A stretch of 41,483 bases of DNA from an uncultured Verrucomicrobiales bacterium (GCA_903927905.1 CAIYOY010000396.1:1-41483); one strand, 5' to 3'; positions 22,798 through 31,689 are shown, counted from the stretch's first letter. Numbers and translations are program-made. Notes: generated by a model not told the origin, from the sequence alone.

Positions 22798-23649
22798 ATG
22801 AAATATATTTTCGCCGCCGCCCTTGCCGCGTCCTTGCTCACTTCTGCCGCCACCGCCAAACCCATTCCCAAAAAATGTCTCACCGGCGGCTTCGCCATCG
22901 GTTGCCAGGCCTACACCTTCAAGGAATTCACCGCCTTCGAAGCCATTGAAAAGACCGCCCAGACTGGCGGCAAAGTCATCGAGTTTTTTCCCAGTCAAAA
23001 ATTCAGCGCCGATCAACCCAAAGTAAAATGCGATCACCATCTCTCCCCGGAAAACATCAAAGCCCTCAAAGCGCAGTTGAAAAAATTCAACATCACCGCC
23101 GTCAACTACGGCGTGGTCACACCGAAAGGTGAAGCTGATTGGCGGAAAGTTTTTGAGTTCGCCAAAACCATGGGCCTTTACGCCATCACCACTGAATCGG
23201 TGGATGACCTCGACATCATCGAAAAACTGGTCAAAGAATTCGACATCCGGGTCGGCATCCACGAACACGCCAAACGCGCGGATGATCCTGACTACAAAGT
23301 CTGGGACCCGCATTATGTTTTGTCCGTGGTCAAAGACCGCGACCCGCGCATCGGCGCCTGCGCCGACACCGGCCACTGGCAAACTTCCGAACTGGATCCC
23401 CTTGAAGGCATCAAACTGCTCAAGGGCCACATCATCAGCGTGCACATGAAAGACAAAACCGAATTCGGTCACAAAGGCCACGATGTCCCCTATGGCACCG
23501 GCGGTGGAAAGGTTGCTGAGATTCTCGACGAGTTAAAGGCCCAGGGTTTCAAAGGCAACATCTCCGTCGAATTCGAATACAACTGGCTCAACTCCGTGCC
23601 GGACGTGAAGCAGTGCATTGATTTTGTCCGCGACCACGCAAAGAAGTGA
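22798..23649 (+). CDS. Secreted sugar phosphate isomerase/epimerase-like TIM barrel
   Basis: A 283-residue protein of the xylose-isomerase-like/AP-endonuclease 2 fold. It has a signal peptide (MKYIFAAALAASLLTSAATA; ATG 22798, or 22789 giving three more residues). The barrel signature motifs are visible: GCQAYTFKEF, VIEFFPSQKF, VNYGVVTPKG, RVGIHEHAKR with metal-ligand His residues, GACADTGHW with Asp/His ligands, SVHMKDKTEFG and ISVEFEYNW. These supply the Glu/Asp/His metal site. Such exported proteins are commonly encoded near DUF1080 proteins in Verrucomicrobia and Planctomycetes. Here it lies 1 kb from two DUF1080 genes, supporting a shared keto-sugar pathway. Substrate unknown. Confidence 0.85.
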   Translation: MKYIFAAALAASLLTSAATAKPIPKKCLTGGFAIGCQAYTFKEFTAFEAIEKTAQTGGKVIEFFPSQKFSADQPKVKCDHHLSPENIKALKAQLKKFNITAVNYGVVTPKGEADWRKVFEFAKTMGLYAITTESVDDLDIIEKLVKEFDIRVGIHEHAKRADDPDYKVWDPHYVLSVVKDRDPRIGACADTGHWQTSELDPLEGIKLLKGHIISVHMKDKTEFGHKGHDVPYGTGGGKVAEILDELKAQGFKGNISVEFEYNWLNSVPDVKQCIDFVRDHAKK

Positions 23650-24573
23650 TCAGGGTTTGATCTCTTCGAAGATCATGCGCTGGCGCTGGTAATCAAAAAT
23701 GATTTTCCAGTGGCGCAGGGCGGCCATGCCAATGTGGCCGGCCAGACCTTCAGCGGCGGGCGAGCCTTCGGCGAAGAAATTAGCAGAGGGTTGGTCGAGT
23801 TTTAACCGGCCGATTTGTAATTGCGGAAGCTGGCCATGGCGGACTTCCGCGCCGCCCCCGACACCCCGTTTGACCCCGGCGGATTCGTTGCCATCGGCGG
23901 AAGCCAGCTTGTTTGACTCGACGAAATCATGGCCGAGGCAAAGATCATCATCACAGCCGGTATCCACTTCAAATCGTCCACGGACGAGGACGTTTTTGGG
24001 CGAGTCCACGGCGGCGTCAATGATGGGAGTATCGGCGCGGAATTGGAGGGGAACAATTTCGCCGGGGCCGGCATAAGAAAATTTTTCCGGATCGTAGAGC
24101 CGAAGTTTCTTTTGGGCCGAATCAATTTCCACGACAAAACGACGGAAGAAATCCGCCCCGAGAATGCCATCGCGCCGCCGCCATTTTCTTTCCGCCTCAG
24201 ACGGGAGCGAGGCCACGCGATGTGGCGCGTAGGTTTGGCCACCCAGATCGAAAACTGCGCCCGAATACATCCCAGCCCTTTCCTCGCCCGCGATGCCGAT
24301 GATGGTGAGACGACCAGCGCGTTTCAGGCCGAGAGGCGCGATGAGATCGGGATGAACCATATCAATGCCATAACCCGTATCGAGGAGGAAGGTGTAGGGC
24401 TTGGAACCGTTGACTTTGGCGGTGACGTTGACGCGGGTATGAGCGGAATTAAACGGCAAAGTGACTAAGAGAGCAGGAATAGAGTTGTTGGTGGGGTGAT
24501 CCACGGCCCAAGTTTGGAGTGGGAGCCAGATGAATAGAAGAAGAAAGCGCCTGAGTTGCTTGCTTGTTACCAT
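23650..24573 (-). CDS. Retropepsin-like aspartyl protease, exported
   Basis: A protein of 307 residues from MVTSKQLRRF (M5 of a frame whose first ATG is 24585). It has a hydrophobic signal (FLLLFIWLPLQTWAV). Two DTG motifs are in one chain: LLDTGYG at about 69 and EVDTGCD at about 208 (numbering from 24585). Each is followed by a beta-lobe with hydrophobic-hydrophobic-glycine ends (ILGADFF and GHIGMAALRHWKIIFD). This is the bilobal aspartyl protease-like pattern of bacterial gag-polyprotein-type proteases, not a pepsin. The final FDYQRQRMIFE strand is typical. Its target is unknown. It is convergent with the sugar isomerase gene. Confidence 0.85.
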   Translation of the reverse strand: MVTSKQLRRFLLLFIWLPLQTWAVDHPTNNSIPALLVTLPFNSAHTRVNVTAKVNGSKPYTFLLDTGYGIDMVHPDLIAPLGLKRAGRLTIIGIAGEERAGMYSGAVFDLGGQTYAPHRVASLPSEAERKWRRRDGILGADFFRRFVVEIDSAQKKLRLYDPEKFSYAGPGEIVPLQFRADTPIIDAAVDSPKNVLVRGRFEVDTGCDDDLCLGHDFVESNKLASADGNESAGVKRGVGGGAEVRHGQLPQLQIGRLKLDQPSANFFAEGSPAAEGLAGHIGMAALRHWKIIFDYQRQRMIFEEIKP

Positions 24574-24638
24574 GATGTTATTCATCCGCGCCGCCTTTCT
24601 GCGACCGGAGAAGATGGCACCGAAAGCGGAGATTTTCC

Positions 24639-24803
24639 AGAAGCCATTTCATAAATTCCTTTGGCGGTGGCGGCTGGATCTTTGGACTGGCCACTTCGTT
24701 GCTCGTCGGTCGCAGCCCACTGCGGGGATGCTCCCTCCTCGCGCCTCGTGGCCAGTCCAAACCTCCACCTCCCCCATCAAAAGTTATTTATGAGATGGCT
24801 TCT
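24639..24803. repeat. 165-nt long imperfect hairpin, possible MITE or structured RNA
   Basis: Terminal arms of 18 nt (24639-24656 and 24786-24803) match 17 of 18. Inner arms of 14 nt, starting TTTGGACTGGCCAC (24681-24694) and mirrored at 24748-24761, match perfectly. The 24-base segments between them are of equal length and match about 14 of 24. The loop is 53 nt. The right end coincides with the DUF1844 stop codon region (stop at 24802-24804). No terminator U-tract is present. No second copy is visible in the window. Confidence 0.65.
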
Positions 24804-25215
24804 AATACTTCTTGGAGAATTTTTTCTTGGCATCATCCGCACTGGGGGTTGGTTCGGCGGATTGCGCGGGTGCCGAAGCGGGCGGCTCTTCTGGTTTGGC
24901 CGGTTCGGCAACGGGAGCGGGCTGATTGACGGCGTTGACAAAGGCCATGCGCAAGCCGGCCAGGCTTTGTTTGAGCATGGCGTCTTCTTCCTTGGTCAGG
25001 TTGCCCTTGGTTTTGACCTGGAGCATTTCCAACTGGTCGATGAAATAGCGGGCGTGATCGAGTTCCTGTTTGGTCTCGCCGGTCTGCGGATTTGGGGCGA
25101 GACCGAGGAAAACGGCGGCCATATTGGTGTGTTGAATTACCATGTTGGCGAACATGGCGGCCATCAATTGGTCCTGGCTGGCCGGGGCGGCGGTGTCTGT
25201 TGCAGTGTTGCTCAT
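24802..25215 (-). CDS. DUF1844-domain protein
   Basis: A 137-residue protein. The DUF1844 core is complete: FANMVIQHTNMAAVFLGLAPNPQTGE, then LDHARYFIDQLEMLQVKTKGNL with the family's ID-x-L-x-x-L-x-x-KTKGNL block, then LAGLRMAFVNAV. The final 35 residues are Pro/Ala/Glu-rich and disordered, ending KKKFSKKY. DUF1844 proteins are small, mostly helical and of unknown function, and are common in Verrucomicrobia, Planctomycetes and Acidobacteria. The stop codon lies inside the right arm of the 165-nt hairpin, so that hairpin becomes part of its 3' end. Confidence 0.85.
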   Translation of the reverse strand: MSNTATDTAAPASQDQLMAAMFANMVIQHTNMAAVFLGLAPNPQTGETKQELDHARYFIDQLEMLQVKTKGNLTKEEDAMLKQSLAGLRMAFVNAVNQPAPVAEPAKPEEPPASAPAQSAEPTPSADDAKKKFSKKY

Positions 25216-25328
25216 GAGTGTATCTATTGCGCTACAGTTTATACCCTACCAAGGCGGCCCGGGATGTCAAATAATCAAGGGGCCATAGAATTCTTGCCAA
25301 GAGGCGGTTTTAGCCCCATTCTACCATT

Positions 25329-26132
25329 ATGAAAGCTAAGGCATTCATTATTATTCTAATTTTGGTGGCGCTTGGCCTTGGGGTCGGGCTGATGGTGTTG
25401 ACTCAAAAGGCCGCCAAAGATCATGACGATGCGGAAAGCCACATCCTGACTCTCTCCAACAGCGTTGTCGCGATGCAGGAGAAACTGGATGATGTCCGCA
25501 CGGCCAACCGCGCCCTGGAAACGAACCTGACCACCGCCCGCGTCGAGTTTTCCAATAAACTCGCGTCTGCCGACACGAGCCTTAAAGCGGTCAGCGACGA
25601 CCTGGCCAAATCCCGGGCCGAAGCCAAGGCGGCGGCGGATTCAGCTTCGGCCGAGATCGCGCAACGCGACAAAAAAATTGCCGATCTCGAATCGCAAAAC
25701 CAAACCCTCGACAAACAATCGGCTGATCTGCGCTCCTCCATCACCGGCTTGGAAGGGCAGATTGCGGAAACACAAAAGAAACTTACCGCCTCTGAAGGCG
25801 ACCGGCAATTTTTGTTGAAAGAATTGCAACGGCTCCAGGCGGAGAAAGCCGATCTGGAACGGAAGTTCAATGATCTGGTGGTCTTGAAGGAACAGGTTCG
25901 GAAATTGAAAGAGGAGCTTTCCATCTCCCGCCGTTTGGATTGGCTGCGTCGCGGCATTTATGATTCGCTCAGCCAAAAAGGCGCGGAAAAATTAATGCAT
26001 CCAACGCCCAACACCCCGCCAACAACCAATAATACTTTGAATGTGGAATTGAAACAGGACGGTTCCGTTAAAGTGAACGGTTCAACCAATTTGCCGGTGG
26101 CGCCGAATCCGACTTTGGCCCCGCCGAAATGA
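25329..26132 (+). CDS. Membrane-anchored coiled-coil protein
   Basis: A 267-residue protein with an N-terminal membrane helix (AFIIILILVALGLGVGLMVL, residues 5-24) and then a long coiled coil to about residue 200 with heptad-like patterns (LDDVRTANRALETNLTTA; LKELQRLQAEKADLERKF). The distal part has SRRLDWLRRGIYDSLSQKG, an amphipathic helix, and a Pro/Asn-rich tail (NTPPTTNN; VAPNPTLAPPK). The topology suggests a periplasmic rod. Similar proteins occur near cell-envelope genes but I know no function. It is divergent from the DUF1844 gene. Confidence 0.8.
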   Translation: MKAKAFIIILILVALGLGVGLMVLTQKAAKDHDDAESHILTLSNSVVAMQEKLDDVRTANRALETNLTTARVEFSNKLASADTSLKAVSDDLAKSRAEAKAAADSASAEIAQRDKKIADLESQNQTLDKQSADLRSSITGLEGQIAETQKKLTASEGDRQFLLKELQRLQAEKADLERKFNDLVVLKEQVRKLKEELSISRRLDWLRRGIYDSLSQKGAEKLMHPTPNTPPTTNNTLNVELKQDGSVKVNGSTNLPVAPNPTLAPPK

Positions 26133-26173
26133 GGCTTTCCCGTTCCGGGTTTAAAGTTTAAGCCGGAGAAAAC

Positions 26174-27232
26174 TTGAAACTCGAACCGCTCATAGATTCC
26201 CACGGGCGCGTGTTGCGCGACCTCCGCGTCAGCGTGACGGACCGCTGTAATTTTCGCTGCATGTATTGCCTGCCGGAAACCGAGGCGGCGGCCAATTTTT
26301 ATTTGACTCGCTTCCACCAAAACCCCCAGGACGCGACCCGCAAAATCCTCCGGCAATGGCAGCCGGAATCCAAAGTGCTGAGCTTCGAGGAGATCGAACG
26401 CGCCGTGCGCATCGCGGTGGATCTGGGCATCGAAAAAGTGCGCCTGACCGGCGGGGAACCATTGATGCGTCGTGAACTGGAGAAATTGGTGGAGAAGATT
26501 GCGGCCCTGCCGGGTGTGCGCGATCTGGCGATGACGAGCAATGGTTTTTTATTTCTGCAAAAAGGCCGGGCCTTGCGCGACGCCGGCTTGCGCCGCATCA
26601 GTTTCAGCATGGACTCGCTGGATCGCGACAACTTCAAAAAAATCACCGGGCGCGACGGGTTGGCGGAGGTGCTGGCGAGTATTGAGCTGGCGCAAGAATT
26701 GGGGATGAAGCCGGTCAAGGTCAACGCAGTGATCATTCGCGGCATCAACGATCACGAAATTGAGGCTCTGGGGGAATTTGCCCGCGCCAAAAATTTGTCA
26801 TTTCGGTTCATTGAATTCATGCCGTTGGATTCCGGGCGTGGCTGGCAATAGGAGTTGGTGGTGCCGGGCCATGAAATTTTACGGCGGCTCCAGGCAAAAT
26901 TTTCCCTGACGTCGGTGGTTTCGGAAAATAAATCGGAGACGGCCAAACGATGGCGTCTGGATGGCGGCGGAGAGATCGGCATCATCGCGCCGGTGACCGA
27001 GCCGTTCTGCGGGCATTGCAATCGGTTGCGTTTGACGGCAGATGGCCAAATTCGCACCTGTCTGTTCAGCGTGGTGGAACACGATTTGCGCGCGTTGTTG
27101 CGCGAAGGAGCGCCGGATGAGGCGTTGCGGGAATTTTTTTACACCGTGGCCGGAAAAAAAGAGGACCGGCATCACATCGGTGAACCGGGCTTTGTGCAGC
27201 CAGAGCGGACGATGAGTTGTATCGGGGGCTAG
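26174..27232 (+). pseudogene. moaA: moaA (GTP 3',8-cyclase), interrupted by an in-frame amber codon
   Basis: The product would catalyse the first step of molybdenum-cofactor synthesis by radical SAM chemistry. The frame starts with TTG at 26174 (GGAG about 8 bases upstream). It runs 225 codons to a TAG at 26849-26851 and continues in the same frame to 27232. The first part holds CNFRCMYC (radical-SAM cluster) and LTGGEPLMRREL. The second part holds CGHCNRLRLTADGQIRTC (second cluster) and the C-terminal Gly-Gly in MSCIGG. All other key residues are intact, so a single TAG between GWQ and ELVVPGHEIL is the only lesion. A 25-residue insertion lies after the first cluster (LPETEAAANFYLTRF). Read-through would give a full-length enzyme. 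I call it pseudogene but it may be a sequencing error or suppressed. Confidence 0.85.
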
Positions 27233-27268
27233 GGCTGTCAAATGGGCGCATCTCAGGTTTTGAGCGCC

Positions 27269-27420
27269 TCTCATTAACACCGGGTTTCAACCCGGTGGCC
27301 AGGCGAGCGTAGGAGGAAAAAACCGTTTCAACGGTTTGGGACGCTTTGGCAAACGGTTAAAACCGTTAAGATTTCTTTCGCCGAACCTCTCCACCGGGTT
27401 GAAACCCGGTGTTAATGAGA
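27269..27420. repeat. 152-bp palindromic element, copy 1
   Basis: Perfect 30-nt terminal inverted repeats (27269-27298 and 27391-27420) begin TCTCATTAACACCGGG. Each arm itself contains the palindrome ACCGGGTT-TC-AACCCGGT. The 92-nt core has two smaller palindromes, AACCGTT-TC-AACGGTT and AACGGTT-AA-AACCGTT. An almost identical copy is at 33348-33499 with the same length and spacing. It lies 36 bases after moaA and has no coding potential. Confidence 0.9.
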
Positions 27421-27510
27421 TTCCTACCCACCCGGCAATCCAAAAACTAAGATGCGCCTCAGTCAAATAGTTCTTTACCTTTGGGCGGCTTTTATGGCAT
27501 GAGTTTGATC

Positions 27511-28494
27511 ATGAAACGGCTGATTTTTCTTTTAACCATATTATGCGCGACTATTGGTGTTCGCGCCCAGGATAAACCCACAGTCTTCGTCGCCCCGCTG
27601 GATGGCGATTTGAGCCAAATCCAGGGCTGGCAACCGGCGATGGGCGAAGGTTTGGCCGAAATGCTCATCACTGAATTGACTAAGCTGGGCAAATTTGAAG
27701 TCCTTGAATCCACCGGCTTGAAAGATTTGAAGGATGAAATCGCCTTGGGCGATCAGGGCTATGTCAGCGACAAGGAAAAGGTGGACAAAGGCGGCTGGTC
27801 CGGCGCGGACTTCATGTTTCGCGGCAAGGTGACGCGCTTTGGTTCGGCGACCAAGGGCATCAACCTTGGCGGCTTTGTTCCTTTTAGCGGTGGCTCATTG
27901 GGCATGAAGACCACGACCTCTGATATAGCGATTGATTGGCGGTTTACCGATGCTTTCAATCGCAAGGTGATCAAGGCGGATCGCACCACGGCGTCGCACA
28001 AGGGCAGCAGCTTTGCCGTCGGCGTGGGCGTCAACGGTCATGGTGGCGATATCGGTTTTGGGAATTCCGAATTTATGAACAGCGCCCTGGGCAAGGCCAC
28101 GGCGGCGGCTGTGTCCAATCTGGTGCAGCAACTCGCGGGTTTGGAACTGCCGGAATCCGGGCGCCACAAAGCCAAGGCCGCCGGCCAGTTGAAAGAACAG
28201 TCGGCCGCCTCGGCTGCCGCTGCTGCCGTCAAGCAAACTCCTGGCGCGGTCTTGGCCGTGGTCAACAAAGAAACCGTTATTGTCTCCCTCGGTTCGAAAA
28301 ATGGCTTTAAGAATGGCGATAAACTGAACCTTTACGAAACGGTGGACACCAAGAACGACAAGGGCGAAGTGGTTTTTTCCGAGGAAAAATTGGTCGGTGA
28401 AGTGATTTTGTCGTCAGTGCAAGCGGAGAAGAGCAAAGCGACTTACACGGGCGCGGCGGACATCAAGTCGGGCTGGGTGGTTAAAGCGCAATAA
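27511..28494 (+). CDS. CsgG/HfaB-like outer-membrane secretion-associated protein
   Basis: A 327-residue protein with a signal peptide (MKRLIFLLTILCATIGVRAQD); ATG 27499 would add four residues. The N-terminal half reads VFVAPLDGDLSQIQGW, MGEGLAEMLITELTKLGKFEVLEST and the ADFMFRGKVTRFG strand, the CsgG-type pattern. CsgG proteins form outer-membrane export pores or act as regulators of penicillin-binding proteins. The middle has Gly-rich strands (GGFVPFSGGSLGM). The C-terminal 80 residues (GAVLAVVNKETVIVSLGSKNGFK then GDKLNLYE) resemble a FlgT-C/CsgG-tail beta domain. It lacks an obvious lipobox. No curlin-like gene is nearby. Cargo unknown. Confidence 0.8.
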   Translation: MKRLIFLLTILCATIGVRAQDKPTVFVAPLDGDLSQIQGWQPAMGEGLAEMLITELTKLGKFEVLESTGLKDLKDEIALGDQGYVSDKEKVDKGGWSGADFMFRGKVTRFGSATKGINLGGFVPFSGGSLGMKTTTSDIAIDWRFTDAFNRKVIKADRTTASHKGSSFAVGVGVNGHGGDIGFGNSEFMNSALGKATAAAVSNLVQQLAGLELPESGRHKAKAAGQLKEQSAASAAAAAVKQTPGAVLAVVNKETVIVSLGSKNGFKNGDKLNLYETVDTKNDKGEVVFSEEKLVGEVILSSVQAEKSKATYTGAADIKSGWVVKAQ

Positions 28495-28588
28495 GGCGGC
28501 AGCACATAGTCCAAGTCATTTCCGGGAGAGTGATAAGTTTCATTCCTTATTGCCCCACCAGCCTGGATGTCTTACATCTTGAGTGGTC

Positions 28589-30100
28589 ATGCAACTCACG
28601 CGCGTTCTTAAACTAATCTTCTGTGCCTGGGTGCTGGCGCTGGCCCTTTATCAATTCTCTGAAAACACCGCGGACCCGGATCTTTGGGGGCATGTGGTTT
28701 TTGGGCGGCAGATGGTTCAATCCCATACCATCCTCACGACAGAAACCTTTTCCTGGACGGCCCACGGCCAGCCTTTTCTTAATCATGAGTACGGATTCGA
28801 TGTGATCATCTGGCTGGTTTATGCGCTGGCCGGGGGCCCGGGGATTTGGTTGCTCAAAACCGCGCTGGGATTGCTGGTGTTTTGGCTGGGTTTGAAGTTG
28901 GGCGGGAGAGATCGGATGGTGACGTGGGGGTTGGGCGCGGTGGCGGTGGTGGAGATTTCTTTCGGGTTTCCCGCGCGACCGCAGATTTTCACGGCATTGG
29001 GGTTGGTGATTTGTTTGATGGCGTTGAGAAAGATTCATTTGGGCAGTTTGCGTTGGATCATGGGATTGCCGGCGTTGTTTTTGGTTTGGATCAATATTCA
29101 TGGCGGCGCGCTGGCCGGGGTGGGATTGGTGGGCTTGGCGGCGGGCGCTTCGACGCTGCAATTTTGGCGGGACAAAGAACAGCAGAAGACTCTGGTGGCC
29201 TTGTGGTTTGCCACGGCGGGCGTGATCAGCGTGTTGTTTTGCAATCCGTGGGGGCCGGAGTTGTTGCGCTGGTTGATCGGGAGTTTGCTGTGGTTCCGGC
29301 CGGAAATTCAGGAATGGAACCCCGCGCCGTTGGGTTGGGATCATGCGGCGTTTTTTATCGTGCTGGTCGCCACGGCGTTCGCCTGGGGCTTTTCTCGGAG
29401 GAAAAAGATGTGGTGGGAATTATACGTCTGCACCGCTTTCGCCGTTTTGGCCTTGCGCTCGGTGCGCAACGCGCCGTTGTTCTGCATCGTGGCGCTGGCG
29501 TTGGTGCCGGAACATCTGGAGGATGCCTTGTCCCGGTGGCGGTTTGATTTCTCCGTGAGCCTGCAAAAAATAGCGGTCGTGTTTTTAGGGCTGGCGGCGG
29601 TCGGGACATTTGCGGCGACGTTTACTTTGCACAAGGAGAACCCATTCACGATGGAGGCGCCACGCTCGCAATATCCCATGACGGCGGTGAATTTCATGCG
29701 CGAGCATGAGTTGCAGGGGAAGTTGCTGAACTTTTTTGATTGGGGTGATCTGGCGATTTCGCAATTGCCGGGGTGCCCGCCTTCGATTGATGGGCGGTTG
29801 GATGCGTGTTACTCGCGCGAATTGATCAAGGCGCATTGGAAATTCTATAATGCGGAGTTATTTGATGAAAAGGTCTCGGACTTGAAGTCGGCTGATCTGG
29901 CGTTGTTACCGTCGAAATTGGCGGGAGCGGTGGCGTTGTCGAAAGTGGCCGATTGGCGGGCGGTGTATTTTGATGATGTGGCGGTGGTCTTGGTGCGGAA
30001 GGCGGAGCGGTTTCCGAAATTGGCGTCGCTTAAGCTGCCGGTGGACGGGGGAAAAGCGGCAACTGCGGGACGGGCGGGATTTCCGGGGACGTTGCGGTGA
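28589..30100 (+). CDS. Multi-spanning membrane protein, GT-C-like, unknown
   Basis: A 503-residue polytopic protein with 10-12 membrane segments. The first loop contains SENTADPDLWGHVVFGRQM, then WTAHGQPFLNHEYGFDVI, resembling the acidic DxDLWxHL and HEW motifs of bacterial GT-C-type and mannosyltransferase-like membrane proteins. A soluble C-terminal domain (about 370-500) has GKLLNFFDWGDLAISQLPG and SIDGRLDACYSREL. These are recurrent in a family of uncharacterised polyprenyl-linked sugar transferase candidates. I chose ATG 28589 over GTG 28583. It is preceded by the CsgG-like gene and stands alone. Substrate unknown. Confidence 0.78.
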   Translation: MQLTRVLKLIFCAWVLALALYQFSENTADPDLWGHVVFGRQMVQSHTILTTETFSWTAHGQPFLNHEYGFDVIIWLVYALAGGPGIWLLKTALGLLVFWLGLKLGGRDRMVTWGLGAVAVVEISFGFPARPQIFTALGLVICLMALRKIHLGSLRWIMGLPALFLVWINIHGGALAGVGLVGLAAGASTLQFWRDKEQQKTLVALWFATAGVISVLFCNPWGPELLRWLIGSLLWFRPEIQEWNPAPLGWDHAAFFIVLVATAFAWGFSRRKKMWWELYVCTAFAVLALRSVRNAPLFCIVALALVPEHLEDALSRWRFDFSVSLQKIAVVFLGLAAVGTFAATFTLHKENPFTMEAPRSQYPMTAVNFMREHELQGKLLNFFDWGDLAISQLPGCPPSIDGRLDACYSRELIKAHWKFYNAELFDEKVSDLKSADLALLPSKLAGAVALSKVADWRAVYFDDVAVVLVRKAERFPKLASLKLPVDGGKAATAGRAGFPGTLR

Positions 30101-30141
30101 GGACAGAAAGTTAGATGTGTTCTCACGAACACATCCACATT

Positions 30142-30690
30142 TCACATTGGGGCGCCTATATTAATATGGTGCTGCAAACAATAGGCGGCGTTGGCCACAT
30201 ATTTAGTCGCCCACGCTTTTAAACCGGCGCGTTCTTCGGGCGTCAATTCCCTGACAATTTTCGCCGGCGACCCCAGCACCATCGAGCCGGGCGGAACCTT
30301 CATATTTTGTTTGACCAAGGCGTTGGCCCCGATGATGCACTGGTCGCCGATTTCAGCTCCATCTAATATGACCGCGCCCATGCCGATGAGACATTCGTTT
30401 CCAACTGTGCAGGCATGGACGATGGCGGAATGGCCGACGGTGACGTAATCGCCGATAATGCAGGGAAAATCGTCGGCCAGATGTAACACGGCATTATCCT
30501 GGATATTGCTGCCGCGCCCGACGACGATGCGGTTGATATCGCCGCGCAAGACGGCGTTGTACCAAACGCTGGAATCATCGCCCAGGGTGACATCGCCCAG
30601 GACCACGCCGGTTTTGGCAATATAGACATTCTGGCCGAGCACCGGTTGACGGCGCAGAAATTTATCAAGTTGATCGCTTAATTTTCCCAT
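30142..30690 (-). CDS. Gamma-carbonic anhydrase family protein (YrdA-like)
   Basis: A 182-residue left-handed beta-helix protein. Hexapeptide repeats run through GDVTLGDDSSVWYNAVLRGD, IVVGRGSNIQDNAVLHL and IGDYVTVGHSAIVHACTVG. The three zinc-binding histidines of the gamma class are present: His70 (NAVLH), His87 and His92 (GHSAIVH). The NIQDN and GMGAVILDGAEIG blocks are also family markers. Active gamma-CAs convert CO2 to bicarbonate; many bacterial members are inactive or use other substrates. Single-gene unit, convergent with the GT-C-like gene. Confidence 0.93.
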   Translation of the reverse strand: MGKLSDQLDKFLRRQPVLGQNVYIAKTGVVLGDVTLGDDSSVWYNAVLRGDINRIVVGRGSNIQDNAVLHLADDFPCIIGDYVTVGHSAIVHACTVGNECLIGMGAVILDGAEIGDQCIIGANALVKQNMKVPPGSMVLGSPAKIVRELTPEERAGLKAWATKYVANAAYCLQHHINIGAPM

Positions 30691-30774
30691 GCCTGAATCA
30701 TATCAGTATTAGACCCCAGGCCAAATCAGAAATAACCGCTGGCGGATTTGCTGCGCTTGCGTTTAATTGGAGTC

Positions 30775-31689
30775 ATGCAGGAAAAACCGCGCCGCCGCAA
30801 ACCTTTGCCGCGTTCATTTAAAGACCTGACGCCGAGCAAACACTTCAATCCGCGGACGTTTTTTCATGAGATGATCTGGAAGGCGCTGTTGACCCGGCGG
30901 ACCGGTCAGCATGTCCGGCCCAAGTTTCCCAAGTTGACGACGGGCCAGATCGCGCTGACCTGGATCGGGCACGCATCGTTCCTGGCGCAGTTCACGGATT
31001 TGAATGTGTTGATTGACCCGAATTTCGCCAACTGGCTTTTTTTGTTGAAACGGGTCAAGCGAGCCGGAATGAAAATTCAGGATCTGCCGCCCATTGATTT
31101 GGTTCTATTGACGCACGCGCACTTCGATCACTTGCACCGCCCCACATTGCGGAAATTGCGCTCCCCAAAAATTGTGGTGGTGCCGTGGGGCGTGGGCGAT
31201 CTGGCCAGCGATCTTGGTTTTGAGCGGGTCATTGAGTTGCAATGGTGGGAAAGTTTTTCGCATGGCGATTGGCGAGTGACGTTGACGCCGGCGAAGCATT
31301 GGGGCGCGCGAACGCTCCGGGATGAACACCGGGGTTACGGTGGGTTCATGTTGGAGCACCAAGGACGGCGTTTATATCATGCCGGAGACAGCGCTTACTT
31401 CAATGGTTTCAAGGAAATCGGCCGACTCTTGCCGCCGGAAGTGGCGTTGCTGCCGATCGGGGCGTACTATCCAGATTCATTTCGTCATGTTCATATGGGG
31501 CCGGATGAAGCGATCAAGGCGTTCCGTGATTTGCACGCGAAAGTTCTGGTGCCGATGCATTATGGGAGTTTCAAATTGTCATTTGAGGACATGGATGAGC
31601 CGCCGGAGTGGCTGAAAGAGTTGGCGGAAGAAGCTGGTTTAAGCGACCAATTAAAATTCCTCGAAGAAGGCATTCCAAATATATTTTAA
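30775..31689 (+). CDS. Metallo-beta-lactamase fold hydrolase, RomA/NAPE-PLD-like
   Basis: A 304-residue protein. The metal motif is TH-AHFDHLH (HxHxDH) followed by AKHWGART, GDSAYFNGFKEI and the late His in VPMHYGSFKL. WIGHASFLAQFTDLNVLIDP is the N-terminal block of the RomA/UlaG/NAPE-PLD branch. These hydrolases act on varied phosphodiesters or lactones. The N-terminal 40 residues are Arg/Lys/Pro-rich (MQEKPRRRKPLPRSFKD). ATG 30775 gives a normal start. It is divergent from the gamma-CA gene and upstream of the porin leader. Confidence 0.9.
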   Translation: MQEKPRRRKPLPRSFKDLTPSKHFNPRTFFHEMIWKALLTRRTGQHVRPKFPKLTTGQIALTWIGHASFLAQFTDLNVLIDPNFANWLFLLKRVKRAGMKIQDLPPIDLVLLTHAHFDHLHRPTLRKLRSPKIVVVPWGVGDLASDLGFERVIELQWWESFSHGDWRVTLTPAKHWGARTLRDEHRGYGGFMLEHQGRRLYHAGDSAYFNGFKEIGRLLPPEVALLPIGAYYPDSFRHVHMGPDEAIKAFRDLHAKVLVPMHYGSFKLSFEDMDEPPEWLKELAEEAGLSDQLKFLEEGIPNIF

